Shown here piece by piece: positions 34,401 through 45,860 of a stretch of 64,000 nt of DNA (position 1 is the first letter of the stretch; each line of letters opens with the position of its first letter). This DNA comes from Allomyces macrogynus ATCC 38327 (Eukaryota; Blastocladiomycota; Blastocladiomycetes; Blastocladiales; Blastocladiaceae): positions 461,971 through 525,970 of the forward strand of contig GG745341.1 of NCBI GenBank assembly GCA_000151295.1, in the 5' to 3' direction. The translations under genes and the position numbers were made by a program. A model generated the notes under the pieces. It made no database searches and was not told the origin of the DNA. It saw nothing but the letters and a program-made list of their open reading frames with translations.

Positions 34401-36456
34401 CCAGTTTGTCGACCAGTACGGGTGGCCCGCGTTCCGTGCCGCCGAGGCCGACCTGCTCGAGTCGGTCGCCAAGAAACACCCGACAGGCGCCGTGATTGCC
34501 TGCGGCGGCGGGATTGTCGAGACCGAAAAGGCTCGCGAGTACCTCGCTACTGGCGCCGCGCCGCTCGTCGTGATCCACGTCGTGCGTGGGCGCGCTCAGG
34601 TCCTCGCCGAACTCGCGCAGTCGGACCGGCCGTCGTGGGGCGAGTCGATGGACGACGCCATGACACGGCGACTCCCGCTGTACCGCAAGTGCGCGGCGAC
34701 CGAGTTTTTCGCGGCCGACGTGCAGGGCAAGTACAACTGGCCCGCGATCGAGGCGCAGTTTGCCGAGTTTGTCGCGCAGGTGACCGGCACGACGCCGGCG
34801 GAGCGCAAGCGCACGGCGCTCGACTTGGCGCTTGGGCACACGCGCAAAGTGGCCGCGACCGCTTCGCCCGTCACGTCGTTTGTGTCGCTGACGCAAGCTA
34901 CGCCCGAGCAGGTCTTGGCCAACCTCGACCGAATTACCGAGGGGACCGACGCTGTGGAGCTGCGTGCCGATTTGCTCAAGGACCGGTCGATCGAGGGCGC
35001 TGCGCGCGCCTTCTTTGCGCTCAAGCGCCACATGCCCGCGGATGTGCCCGTCATTTTCACGGTGCGGTCGGCCGCGCAGGCCGGCACGTTTCCCGACGAC
35101 CAAGTCGACGCCATGGCCGACTTGTTGCGCACGGCGATCGCGTGGGGTGTCGACATTCTCGACGTGGAAGTGACCACGTTCCCGGCCGCGACGCTGCGCG
35201 ACCTGGCCGGTGCCGCAGCGCGGCGCGGGATCCCGGTCCTGACCTCGTACCACGACAAGACCGGCGCGTACAAGTGGGGCCGCGACCGTGTGCACTGGGC
35301 GCAAATGCTGCAGCAATGCGCCGCCTACGGCGACATTTGCAAGCTCGTGGGCCGCGCGCACGTTCCGCAAGACAACATGGCCCAGGTCGCGTTCCGCGTC
35401 AACGACGCGGCCGCGCTCACCGACAAGCCCCTGATCGCCATCAACATGGGCGCGGCCGGGCAGTTGTCGCGCGTGCTCAACCACACGCTCACGCCCATCA
35501 CGCACGCGAAACTGCCCGCGGCCGCGGCGCCTGGGCAAATGGCGCTCGATGCGATTCACCGTGCGTTGGTCACCACGGGCGAACTCGCGCCGCGCGAGTT
35601 TTACTTGTTGGGGTCGCCGATTGCCGCGTCCAAGTCGCCTGTCATGCACAACACGGGGTTCGCGACGCTCGGGTTGACCAACCACACGTACTACCCATAC
35701 GAGGCGACCGACGTGAACGTACTGCGCAAGATTGTCGAGCGCGAGTCGTTTGGTGGCGCGTCGGTCACGATCCCGCTCAAGGAACAGGTGCACCAGCTGG
35801 TCGCTGACGTGACGCCGACGGCCAAGGCGATTGGCGCCATCAACACCCTGTTCCGCCGTGCGAGTGATGGGGGGCTCGTCGGGGATAACACAGACGTGAT
35901 TGGGATTCGCGACACGCTCGCCGCACGGCTCAAGACGGCGACCGCCACCAACTTGCACCAGGGTGGGCTTGTCGCGCTCGTTCTTGGCGCCGGCGGGACC
36001 GCGCGCGCCGCTGTCGCTGCGCTCCTGACCTTGCCAACCCGCATTCCCATCACGTCGATCGTCGTCGCGAACCGCACCGTTGCGCGCGCACAGGCGCTCC
36101 TCGACGACTTGGCCTCGTTTGGGTCTGCGACTGTGCAGCGAATTGCCGTCGCGCGGGATGCTGTGACTCTCGAGGCCGTCCAGCCGCACGTGGTTGTAGG
36201 CACGCTTCCGCGCGACGCGCAGGACGCAGCCTTGTTTGCGCGCGAGAAGACGTGGGCGCGGACCGTGGCGGTGGTGGAAATGGTGTATGGCGCACCGACG
36301 CCGATGGTGCTGGCTCTGCCAAAGGGCGTCGCAGTCGTGTCGGGCGCCGAAGTGTTGATCGAGCAGGGGCTCGCGCAGTTTGAGCGGTGGACGGGGTTGC
36401 GCGCGCCGCGCGCTGTGATTGAAGAGGCAATGGCCGCGGCGTTTGCGCGAGAGTAG
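31461..36456 (+). CDS. ARO1: Pentafunctional AROM polypeptide (shikimate pathway)
   Basis: Two exons, 31461-33396 and 33470-36456, give 1,640 residues, close to the usual fungal length of about 1,580. Domains in order: 3-dehydroquinate synthase (about 1-400; ALGGGVVGDMVGFVSATYMR, GLLNFGHTVGHAIEA); EPSP synthase (about 440-880; VPGSKSISNRALVLAALG, LYLGNAGTAARFLTA); shikimate kinase (about 910-1090; P-loop GMRAAGKTSLG, FIDLDHEF); type I dehydroquinase (about 1110-1330; VELRADLLKD, ITSYHD-like LTSYHDKTG); shikimate dehydrogenase (about 1350-1640; SPIAASKSPVMHNTGF, LGAGGTARAAV). Together they convert DAHP through five steps to EPSP, feeding chorismate synthase in the cytosol. The single 73-nt intron interrupts the EPSP synthase domain between YIDMTI and AMMASFGI. 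All five domains look intact. Confidence 0.97.
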
Positions 36457-36696
36457 GTCGCTGACAAGTTGGGTCGAGATCGGTAGTGTACAGGCTTTTG
36501 GAATTCCTCAACAGAGTAAACGGTTTTTGCGCAACAATCGCAGACTCTGCAGTGAAACGTCTCAAGTAACACTAGGACGCAATGTACTAAGGAAAATAAA
36601 CAGGTACCAAAACGCACAAAACGCAACCGAAACCAGAACCCCAAAATGACCAACCAGCCGTTCACTCAAAGACAAGGAGCCCACGCCCGGGCGCAT

Positions 36697-37607
36697 CTAG
36701 GCGTACGAGCGCGTGACAATCTTGCCGACAAATGGCAAGTCCTCGCGGATTTGCTTGGTCGCTTGCCAGAGGACTGCGACCGACGCGCACATGGCGCTCG
36801 AGATGGCCATTGGCCGGACGCCACCTGGTGGAGAAGGGTGTCGGGTCAGTTTCAGAGCGGAGGAACAGCAGAGAGGGAGAGTCCAGTCGAAGTGTACTCG
36901 TTGCCTTGAAGAGAGCACCAGCACTGGCAGCGGCCATGACTGAGGCGGCGGGCGCGTTTGCGGTGCCGACTTGGGATGTGATGGCCGAGTTCATGCTGTT
37001 GTACATGAGAGCTACACGGGTGCGACACGGGCTCAGGTCAGAGACCAACTTGGAGCAACGGTTTCGCCAGGACAGCCACAGTTCCAGTCGCAGTAGTGCG
37101 GCAAGGCGTACCAAGGACACCAATCGAATTGGCTACAAACGGCCCACGGCGCGTCATGGCGTTCAAAACAGCGTTGACGCGCAACTTGGCCGACGCGACC
37201 GGCAGCGGAATACGCATGCCCTGGACAAACCCCCACGACCCACCAAACAGCAGACCCGACAGATACGCCGTACCCGTGCCGTAGCACAGATCATCGGTCC
37301 AGGACCGGGACGGCACAAACCCGCCCGACGCGGCGTGCAACGGCGAGTCGTCGGTGAAGATGTACTCGACGCCCGATCCGAGCTGGCCCACGGGCGAGAG
37401 CGCGCGCGAGGCCTGCGTGAAATCAAGCCCGCTCAGCATCGACCCGACCGTCTCGATTGCCGGCGGCTGTGGCTGCTGTGGCTGCTGCGGCTGCTGCTGC
37501 TGGGACAGTGCTGGCGCGGGTGCAGGCGCAACGGGCGCGCTCGTATCCGCCGGTGCACCATCGGGTGAACTCGACGAGGAAGACGTGAAGCTGCGGAAAA
37601 AGCTCAT
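36697..37607 (-). CDS. TIM23: Mitochondrial inner-membrane import channel subunit TIM23
   Basis: Minus-strand exons 37607-37112, 37011-36898 and 36824-36697 give 245 residues. The N-terminal half is Gln/Pro/Ser-rich, followed by SPVGQLGSGVEYIFTDD, typical of the TIM23 intermembrane-space segment. The Tim17/22/23 domain has four membrane segments: WTDDLCYGTGTAYLSGLLFG, then NSIGVLALMYNSMNSAI, then SAGALFKATSGVRP. The exon junctions rebuild GVLALMYN and FKATSGVRP exactly. TIM23 forms the core of the presequence translocase. The protein ends VGKIVTRSYA. Donors are GTACGC and GTACAC. Confidence 0.9.
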
Positions 37608-38216
37608 CGTGACAGATGGATTCGGGGCCGCCGATTTCGGCTGGTCGAGCTTCGTTTATTAGAAGCCGCAAGTCGGGAAACTTGAAGGGACCGAGATATT
37701 GGCGTGATCACAACGGGTCCAGCGCGGTCGGGCAGGTACTAGGCGGCGGGTCACTTTGCGGGCACTTGCAGTCGTCCGTCAGGGGCGGTATTGGGTCGAA
37801 AGCGGCAATCAACAAGTTTGGGGTGGGCATGGTGATGGCCGGCCAGCTTGGTGTGCGATTGCCCACCGCCGAATCAAACATCATGCCACATCTGTCATGC
37901 TCTTCGAGTGTCATCAGCTGATGCGGATCACTCATTTGTCAGGTGACTCTGGCGAGAGACATTTCATTCTGTCTCGCGCTTCCACCTTGTTCGGGCTGTG
38001 GTCGTTGCGCTTGCTGGCGTTGCGCCGAGCGGCGCGCCGGCGGCCCGGCGATCATCGTTGCATTGTTCGCTCTACCGTCTGCACAATATTACCATCACAC
38101 GGCAGCGCTGATTGCACCAACTTTCGCCAACCGACACTGGGGAAATCTTCGTCGCACCGTTGCCTGTTACTGCCAATATTCTTGCCAATTCGACTTGATC
38201 CAGCTTCATTGCTACG
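37608..38216. promoter_or_regulatory. Divergent intergenic region between TIM23 and the coiled-coil gene
   Basis: These 609 bp lie between divergent start codons. No recognisable coding domain, TATA box or repeat was seen. Confidence 0.45.
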
Positions 38217-41200
38217 ATGCCAACGTCGCCGCACCCACTGGCCGGCTCGTCCCTGTGGCCGCCACCGCCGCCCAAGGGATGGGGCCAGCCGTGGGGCCAT
38301 TGGCGTGAAGCTACCCAAGAGTCAAGCGCGACGGACCACGACGACGCGTCGACTATTCGTGCTGCACCAACGACAGCGCCAGTGCGGCCTCTCTCTCTCG
38401 GGGATCGACGATCAACTGGCCTGGCTGAAACCGCTCAAAGAGCTCTCTCACCCAACGAGTATGCTGACCCAGGATCACCGCCTGACCCGACAGCAATGGC
38501 TGCGCGCGAGCGTATTCTCCGTCGCATCAATTCTCGAGTGAGCGTCGATCGCCCGCCGAGCAGGAACGCTGCTGCGATGCCGCTGCCGCTCGCGCTTGCG
38601 CGCATGGAGGGGAACGACGGACATCTGGCCTCGCAGCTGCGATTGGCGCTCGAAGCCGTCGAGCAAAGCCTTGGCATCACGCTCGTCCCCGACGAGGTTC
38701 GTGCTCTCACCCTCTCAGCTCTCCACCCTTCAGACTCTCACTCCTTGCTCTCCAGGAAGCGATTTCACTCGCCGACGTGCGGTCGCGGCTCGCCACATGG
38801 CAGCGCAGACAGACGCTGCGCTCGGACGGCTCGCGGTCCCCATCGCCGACAAGCCGCGCGCCCGTACCTTCCGCCGACTCGCTCGCCGTCCTGCAGCGCA
38901 CCATCCAGACGCTCGAGACCGACAATGCCGCTCTCCGTACCGAAATCGCGCAGCACGCCGCGACCGAAGAGTCCCACCGCGCGCGGCTGACGCAGCAGGA
39001 AGCAGAAATCGCGCGACTTAGCCGCGAGAACGCCAAACTCGTGGTCGACTACGACGCGCAGACGCTCGCGCACTTTACGGCCACCGACACGACCAATCAG
39101 GCGGCCGCGGCGCGCGAACAGGACCGGGACGCGACGATTGCGCAATTGCGCGACGAGCTGGCTGAACTCGCGTCGCACAACGAGCAGCTCGAGATTCAGA
39201 ACGAGCAGTTGCGCAAGACGCTCGTCGATACCAAGGACCGGCTGATCGAAGCCAATGACGCGCGTACACGGCACCACGCGGAAATGCACGAGACGGCGAC
39301 CAATCTCGCTGCGGCCAACGATATGATGCATCACTTGGCGCACCAGAACCAGCACCAAGCCGAGGCGCGCGCATCGCACGACGACGCGACCGCGGCCTTG
39401 ACGCGCGAGCGCGCGCGCGCCGACCGGGTCGAGTCGAAGCTCGCCGAGGTCAAGGACCAGCTAGTGCAAGCCGATCGCAAGTACCACCAGGCGACCGAAG
39501 AGTTGAAGCAGGCGCACGTGCGCGAGGAGCAAGTCAAGCGGCAACTGCACAACTCCGAGACCGACCGGCGGCGGCAGGATAATGACCTGATGGTGTTGCG
39601 GTCGAAGCTCGAGAAAATCAAGGTCACGGCGCACGCGCGCGACGAGGAGCTGTTCTTGACCAAGCAGTTGCTCGATGCGCGCGAGCAGGAAGCCAAGGAC
39701 GCAGCCGCGAGATACCACAAGACGTTTGGCGAAAAGGACCAGCTGGCCACGTTGCGCCGCGACTTGGAAATGCAGCTCAACCAGGCGCGATCCGAGCGCG
39801 ACAAGCACATTACGATGCTGCGGCACCGCGACCACGAGCTCGCTGAGTGCCGTACGCAGCTGCGCGTGATCGGCGACGACCTTTCGGAACTCAAGCACCA
39901 GCACCAGTTGCTCTACGCCGTCAAGCAGCGGCTTGAGACGGAGAAGAAGGAGGCCGAGTCGCAGCGCGACAGCGTGACGGCCAACTTGCGCGGCAGCGAG
40001 GACGCGCTCAAGCAGGCGCGCAAGGACCTCGAAACGGCGACGATGCGGCTCATGAACACGCAGGACCAGCTCGACAAGGTGCAGCGCAAGTTGCAGGACG
40101 CGGCGCAGCGGCTCGAGCTACACACGCGCGACCATATCTCGACCAAGCAGATCGCCGAGGCGCGCGAAAAGCAGCTTGCCACGCTCGAGCTGCAGTACAA
40201 GCAGGTGCTCGCCGATAACCGCGACGTTGACCACCGCGTCAAGTCGCTCGACACGCGGCTCACGGCCAAGACGCACGAAGTCGCGCAACTGCAGGACACG
40301 CTCAAGCGCGAGCAGGAGAGCTTCACCAAGAAGCTGAGCCATTCGATCCAGCACGTGCACGAGATTGACCAGCAGCTCGTGCAGTGCAAGACACAGATGC
40401 AGCTCGTGACCGACGAACGCAATCGGCTCGTTCAGGAAAATAAGCGGCTCGTGCATAAGCTCGAAAAGCACGCGCAGCACCGCACGTCGGTTGAGGACAA
40501 GCTTGGCAAGGCGCTCGAGATCAAGTGCAAGCTCGAGCGCAAGACGCGCGAGCTCCACAAGTACAAGGCAATGTACCAGAACATCTTGGAGATGGGGCTC
40601 GGGCACGAGCGCGACCGGCGCGAGCTTGAGATCGCGAAAACGGCCGCTGCCGTGGCCGTCCCTGCTCCGCGATCGGATGCTGCCGCGCGCGACTTGGCCA
40701 AGCTGCGCGGTGCCGTGGAAGAGTGCGTCGAGCGCGGGCGCCAGCTGGTGCAGTCCATGGCTGCGTACACCAAGGAGCGGTCGCCGAGCTTGCCGCCGAC
40801 ACCAACGTCACCGCGCGACGGCTCCTCCGACTCCGCGCTGATGACCGTCTTTGACACGCTCGAGACCATGGCATTTGCGCTGTGTCGTCAAGCGTCGCAA
40901 CGCCGCACCTCGTCGACTGCGCACCCGGCATCCCCCGCCAACGACTCGTCCATTTCCGACACGTCCACACTGTCGTCGTCCTCCTCGGTTTCGTGGCGCC
41001 CGCTGACACGGCAGCTCACCGCAACTGTCGACCGGCTGCGCACGATCCTCCCGCCGCTCGTGCAGTCGCGGCTGATTGACGACGAGGGACTGCACGACCT
41101 CGATCTTGCTGCGCGTGCCTTGCGAGAGCTGAGCGGTGCCGACGCGACGGCGACGACCACGTTCTGCTCGGTCGTGCGGTGTCTCGAGGCGCTGCTCCGG

Positions 41201-41425
41201 CACATGGCCGCGACCGTGCAGGCCAAGTACGCGGACGTGGTCGCGCAGGCGCAGCAGCGTGCCGAGCGCGACGTCAAGGCGCAGGTAGCAAGAGAGGTGG
41301 ATGGGTTACGTAACGAGATCACGTCGCTGAGAGGACAGCTGGTGGCGGCCAAGGACGCGGTGGATCGGCAGAGGCAGTCGGCAAGCCCAGTAGGCCCAAA
41401 GGGTTGGAGGAGCGACTTTGGATGA
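38217..41425 (+). CDS. Large coiled-coil protein, centrosome/cytoskeleton type
   Basis: Two exons, 38217-38696 and 38756-41425 (donor GTTCGT), give 1,049 residues. The N-terminal 130 residues are Pro/Ser-rich and probably disordered. From about 190 to 680 the sequence is an almost continuous heptad coiled coil, rich in Glu, Lys, Gln and Leu (for example LEKIKVTAHARDEELFLTKQ). A Ser/Thr/Pro-rich segment with a poly-Ser stretch follows, then a shorter helical C-terminal region. No motor, kinase or other catalytic motif is present. Such proteins are often centriolar or spindle-pole components, which would suit a flagellated organism, but nothing in the sequence proves this. Family not recognised. 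Confidence 0.75.
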
Positions 41426-41660
41426 TTGAAGACGGGTGCACTAGATCAATAGACTGGCATTGGAGTAGTTTCATTTGATTTCGCAACCCTGCAGAGTGTC
41501 TCTCCTGTGAGCCCGGCGCAAAAGGCGCCTCGCAATCACCAAATTGTTGCCCTGTCTTCGTCAACGCCGTGGCTGGGGTTGAAACCACAGCACTGCTCCA
41601 GCGGTTATCATCCAGACCATTTGGACGCGACGCTCATGGCAACACGACCATTTATTTGAT

Positions 41661-42841
41661 TCAAGCCCGCTTCGTTTCACCCAAGTCGGCATCGTTTCCT
41701 GCCGAGGACTCTGCTGGGCGTTTCGCCGGTGCGGCAGTGGTGGCTGTTGTTGGCACCGACCGTTTTTCTTGACCAGGCCAGTGAGTTCGCGGATCGGAGC
41801 AGCTACAGAAGAGAGATATAAGAGCACGTGCACGACGCTCCGAAATCGCTGCGAAACACGGGGAGCAAGACAGACCGCTTGTCGAGGACTGGGAAGTCGA
41901 CGCGCTCCCCGTCTTCTTCTTGACGAGCATGGTCAAATTATTGACCACGGGAGCCGGCGCCGGGTCTTGCACAGAATCACTGGTGGAAGAGACTGGCGCT
42001 GCGCGGATTGTGACAGGAGCAACACTGGGTCCTCGCAGGGCCGCGGACAGCGACGCTGAGCTGGACTGGACAAGCTCATCGGTTACAAAACTCGTGGTCA
42101 TGAAGGTGCTGATGAGGTGAACGTAGTCGTCGTGAGAAATGGCCGTCAGACCCGGCGCTGACGACTGCTCGTCCTGCCCCGCCGCGCGCGGCGGAACCTG
42201 GACCGTGATCACAGTTGCGAAATCAGACCCGGCGGCAGAGAGCCCATCCCACAATTGAACGAGTTCGTTGACGGTCGTCGCGTCAGTCGCCGCATCAGAC
42301 GCGAGGAACCGGGTCAGCTCATCGTCGGGCAAGTCGAGAATGACAGCGTGCGGGTCGCGGCACGCGAATACGACAGGCAATACTTCCAGGGTGCAGCGAG
42401 CCCTGGGAACGGGCACCAGTCGGGCTCTCCGGGACAATAAAGGCTCGCATCCGTTGCGGTACCAACAAGAGGGCGCAACGTCGCAATCCACCACTTGGCC
42501 AGCTGGCGGCCGTCGAGCACGCGCTTTGATCCGAGCTTGTCGGACTGCGGGAGTAAGTACGCGCCAGCGGCCTTGGCGTAAATGTGAACGGCCGTTGCGC
42601 GCTCCGTCGATGAGGTGGCCGATGCGAGGTACTCTTGGACAATGGCGCGCGTCAGACAGCGCACAGCGGCACCACCACGACCCGTTAAGTCGACACGGTC
42701 GACAAAGGCGATGCGTGGGACGTCGGCATTGTCAATGGAGTCGTATTCGTCTACGGTCAGGACAGCGAGCAGGCCACTCTGGTCGTCGTGGCCTGCAACT
42801 CCTTGGCGTCGTGTGATGCTGACACGTTGCAAACGCAGCAA
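41661..42841 (-). CDS. RTT109: Rtt109-type histone acetyltransferase, reading frame interrupted
   Basis: Two overlapping minus-strand frames carry consecutive parts of one family. The upstream part (42841-42314) has LTVDEYDSIDNADVPRIAFV, VDLTGRG, TRAIVQEYLASAT, VHIYAKAAGAYLLP and KRVLDGRQLAKWW, which follow the Rtt109 order. The downstream part (42494-41661, other frame) has LDLPDDELTRFL, TVNELVQLWDGLSAAGSDF, SHDDYVHLISTFMTTSFVTD and VVNNLTMLVKKK, matching the C-terminal Rtt109 blocks. Rtt109 with a histone chaperone acetylates H3K56 and H3K9/K27 during DNA replication. The frame change near 42400 may be an unidentified intron, a sequencing indel or a real mutation; a 60-nt candidate intron ending TTCCCAG does not restore the phase. 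The N-terminal exon or exons upstream of 42841 (up to about 43020) are not resolved. Confidence 0.68.
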
Positions 42842-43264
42842 CGAGGCGCAGCTGCATCCACGAGCTCTGGCCTGGGACTGGGCCCGCAGCCCGGCACGGC
42901 TTGGTGGACACGTCTAAGAGAATGACTGGGATGTCGTGCAGACTGGTGGCCACCCCACAAAGAGCGCAGCGCAGCGCTGCTGTGGGCGACTTTGCATCTG
43001 GTAGCTGTCGCCGTGGTCATGGTTGTAGTGGTTGTCGAGTTGCGTGGAGAAGCTTTGATTCAGTGTGATTGATGGTTCCAACCTCGAGGGCAACGACTGC
43101 GCAAGCTCTTGCTTGTTTGTATGTTTGTGTTGGATTCAATGCATCACAAGTAATCAATCGCCCAGGTCAGCGTCGACCACGACACACAATCCTTCTCAGC
43201 CATAACAACTGCCGTCACTGCGTGCAAGACGGACCTCGGACCGCGCATTACCAGTTCCGTCTCG

Positions 43265-43417
43265 ATGACTTCGACCAGCAGCAGCGCTGTCGTTTGTGAC
43301 CACGAGCCTCTGCAGCGCTGCCTGCAAGCCAACAACGGCGACCGCTCCAAGTGCCAAAAGGAATGGGACGAGTTTCGCGATGCTTGTCGCCGCAAGATGA
43401 TGGCTCAACAGCGCTAG
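43265..43417 (+). CDS. 50-residue Cys-motif (CHCH-like) small protein
   Basis: A short uninterrupted frame starts at an ATG and codes for 50 residues. Four cysteines at positions 11, 19, 30 and 41 lie in a helical, charged sequence: VCDHEPLQRC, then NGDRSKCQKEWDEFRDACRR. The spacing C-x7-C-x10-C-x10-C and the KC..EW..F...C pattern resemble the CHCH/twin-CX9C proteins imported into the mitochondrial intermembrane space by Mia40, many of them respiratory-chain assembly factors. It stands divergent to the Rtt109 gene. The family is not identified and spacing deviates by one residue from CX9C. An upstream exon is possible. Confidence 0.5.
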   Translation: MTSTSSSAVVCDHEPLQRCLQANNGDRSKCQKEWDEFRDACRRKMMAQQR

Positions 43418-43858
43418 TCGGGGAGCACCACCCCGCTCGCGGGCGGCACCATCTCGAATCCGACAAATGCTAAAACGCAAGCGGATGGCCCCAGGCTGCC
43501 AAGGAGCAGTCGGAGCAGACCGTCCAGCAAAATTAACCGTTATTGTGGTGGCAAAGAGTCAGAATCGACACTGCTGGGCAGACAAACACAGGGAGTGTGG
43601 AGAATATCATGAGGCAGTCGCTAGCGTGGCGGCTGACCAGACAATCGGGTTGATAAATCCGACTGGCGACCGCCGTCTCCAAAGTCTCCAACCAGCTTAG
43701 CTCCCCCTAAATCTCGCACCCTCTTCCACTGCACCTACGGCAACATCAAGAGCAGGCCCATCATCACATCTCATTACTGTCACTGCGCGAGAAGTGGTGC
43801 CCGACCAATCCCAAGTGCCACCGCCTGCGCCCATTTGCGATTGATAACCAGGCCGACA
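43418..43858. other. Intergenic, 441 bp
   Basis: No coding signal recognised. It should hold the 3' end of the small Cys-motif gene and the promoter of the F-box/LRR gene. Confidence 0.45.
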
Positions 43859-45571
43859 ATGATGCTGCACGAACTACCGACCGACGTCTTGAACGTCGTC
43901 TGCGCGTGGGTCAACGCCTCGGACCGTGAAGCGCTCGTTCACTTCGCCTTGGCTGCACCGTCCTTGTTTGCTCCGGCCGTCTTTGCGTCGCTCCATACGC
44001 CCGCAGTTTCGGAGTCGCCAGTGCATGGTTGGAGTGAATTCGGCTCCGAGATTGTTCGCTCTCCAGGAGACTCGTTTGCGCTTGCCGGACCGTCTGACCA
44101 CTACCAAGTTGGGTCGTTTGCAACTCGAGTTGACGCGGCTGGGACTGCTGTGCTCGACTCGACGAACCATTTTCAATATTTCTTGCTCCTGCCTCAGCGC
44201 AACCTGAATCGCATGGTATTGCCCTGTGATATCAACGCGCAGCCTTCACCACTTGCGTCTGCGACATGGTCGCTGGTTCCGATTCGTAGCAGCTCGCTGT
44301 TGCACTACACCACGCAGCTTTGGACCACGGACCAATCTTGCTGGCGCATTCCACCATTGTGTCGCTCCCTCCGAACCATCGGAAATGATGTCAACGTTGC
44401 ACGCGTCCTGGCGTCGATTCCCAGGACCGTTTCCTCGTTGACGCTCGACGTCTGCTCGCTCCCCATGCTCTCGGAAATCAAGTACTTGTTTGGCACCTTC
44501 CCTCAGGCTCTTCAATTCTTGTCGATCGAAGTCGAGGGCTATTATCCGGACCATCGTTCTGCGCTCGTGCCGCTTCTCCAACAGTTGCCCAACTCACTTC
44601 GCAAACTCAAGATTCATCTCAATGGGTTCGACCTGGCATGGTCACCATGTGTCCCGTGGTTGCTCAAGGCTCTGCCACATCTGGTTCACCTCGAAACTTG
44701 CACGCTCTTTGCATCTAGCAACCCGGCGAGTCTCATGGATGTTGTGAGCGCGTTGCGCCACTGCCCGCGTCTTCGCCACCTGGCCCTGCGGGTGTCAGTC
44801 TTTGACGAGCCCGAGTACGCCGAGTGCGTTGAGCTTGCGCAAATCCTGCCTGCAGGGCTCGAGCGTTTGCAGTTTGACGTGAATCTGAGCGACAGCCACG
44901 CCCAAGACGCTCTGCTCATGCCGTTGAAGTTTGTGCTGCCGCCTGCCCAGTTGGATCTCGCAGTGACAATTCCGGATTGGCACATGGAAATGGGCCGAAC
45001 CTTGCCCCTTGCACCGTCTCTGACGCGGCTCTCGCTTTCGTCCCAATCTCGAGGGACTGATGTCCTCTTTGACGTGATTGCTCGGCTTCCCCAAACGCTC
45101 ACGACGTTGATTCTCTATGTTTGGCGGCTCCACGGCACGGGTGTACTGGCGCACTTGGCGCAGCACATGCCACCGCGACTGCAATCGCTGCAGCTGCAGC
45201 GGTGCAATGTGACTGCAAGCGACCTCGCCGAACTTGTCAACCATTGGCCGCAATCGCTCGTGCACCTCGACCTGAATCTCGGCAATCTCGATACACTGCC
45301 GGTCCCGCTCCCGCCGCGGCTTCGCGTGCTCGATCTTTCATACAACCAACTCGATGCCAACAAGGCGCTGACATGGATTGCAGCGTTGCCGCCAACGCTC
45401 CGCTCTCTCAATCTTGGATTGACCAGTGTTGTCGAGGATTTGGCACCGGATCTGGTTGCTCATTTGCTACCGCGCAGCCCACACGAACGGATTGCCTTGG
45501 GAATCCGTGGCAAGGAAATTTCGGCCGACGTTTTTTTGAAGCTCAAGGCGGCGTTTTTTCTGTTTCTATGA
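43859..45571 (+). CDS. F-box/leucine-rich-repeat-like protein, intact family copy
   Basis: One open frame of 570 residues starts at MMLHELPTDVLNVV; an in-frame ATG eight codons earlier is possible. The N-terminus (LPTDVLNVVCAWVNASDREA) has the LP.E/D-.L..I pattern of an F-box. From about 190 onward the sequence has irregular leucine-rich repeats (LPNSLRKLKIHLNGFDL, PRLRHLALRV, PPRLQSLQLQRCNVT, PPRLRVLDLSYNQL). F-box/LRR proteins recruit substrates to SCF ubiquitin ligases. The protein lacks introns, unlike most genes here. Two decayed copies follow in the same orientation, so this is the surviving member of a local tandem family. Confidence 0.75.
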   Translation: MMLHELPTDVLNVVCAWVNASDREALVHFALAAPSLFAPAVFASLHTPAVSESPVHGWSEFGSEIVRSPGDSFALAGPSDHYQVGSFATRVDAAGTAVLDSTNHFQYFLLLPQRNLNRMVLPCDINAQPSPLASATWSLVPIRSSSLLHYTTQLWTTDQSCWRIPPLCRSLRTIGNDVNVARVLASIPRTVSSLTLDVCSLPMLSEIKYLFGTFPQALQFLSIEVEGYYPDHRSALVPLLQQLPNSLRKLKIHLNGFDLAWSPCVPWLLKALPHLVHLETCTLFASSNPASLMDVVSALRHCPRLRHLALRVSVFDEPEYAECVELAQILPAGLERLQFDVNLSDSHAQDALLMPLKFVLPPAQLDLAVTIPDWHMEMGRTLPLAPSLTRLSLSSQSRGTDVLFDVIARLPQTLTTLILYVWRLHGTGVLAHLAQHMPPRLQSLQLQRCNVTASDLAELVNHWPQSLVHLDLNLGNLDTLPVPLPPRLRVLDLSYNQLDANKALTWIAALPPTLRSLNLGLTSVVEDLAPDLVAHLLPRSPHERIALGIRGKEISADVFLKLKAAFFLFL

Positions 45572-45860
45572 ATGACTTCATGCGATTATTGCCAGGAATG
45601 CATGCAATCGCTAGCCTTCACAACAGTGCAGCCTGCGACGCTCCGTACCAAACGGGCTCAAAACTATCAACTGTGATGTGGCATGGGACACATGACATGT
45701 CGTTTCTGACGGACAAACCACAATGGCCCGAACCTGCCCTAGGCGAGTCAGTCTACGACGAGCAGTTGTATTCGACCGATGAATCTCGCCGCAGTAACAT
45801 CAGCATATATCTGACAAGAAGCAGCAGCAACCACGAGCCCCCCAAAGTATCGGCGAGAAT

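Noticed and set aside
33364..36189. 941-codon open frame on the minus strand inside AROM
   Set aside because: Arg/His/Asp-rich shadow of the GC-rich AROM coding frame; no domain, and the plus strand is unambiguously AROM.
29063..36456. Desaturase and AROM as parts of a biosynthetic gene cluster
   Set aside because: Both are housekeeping genes of primary metabolism; no neighbouring tailoring enzymes, transporters or regulators support a cluster.
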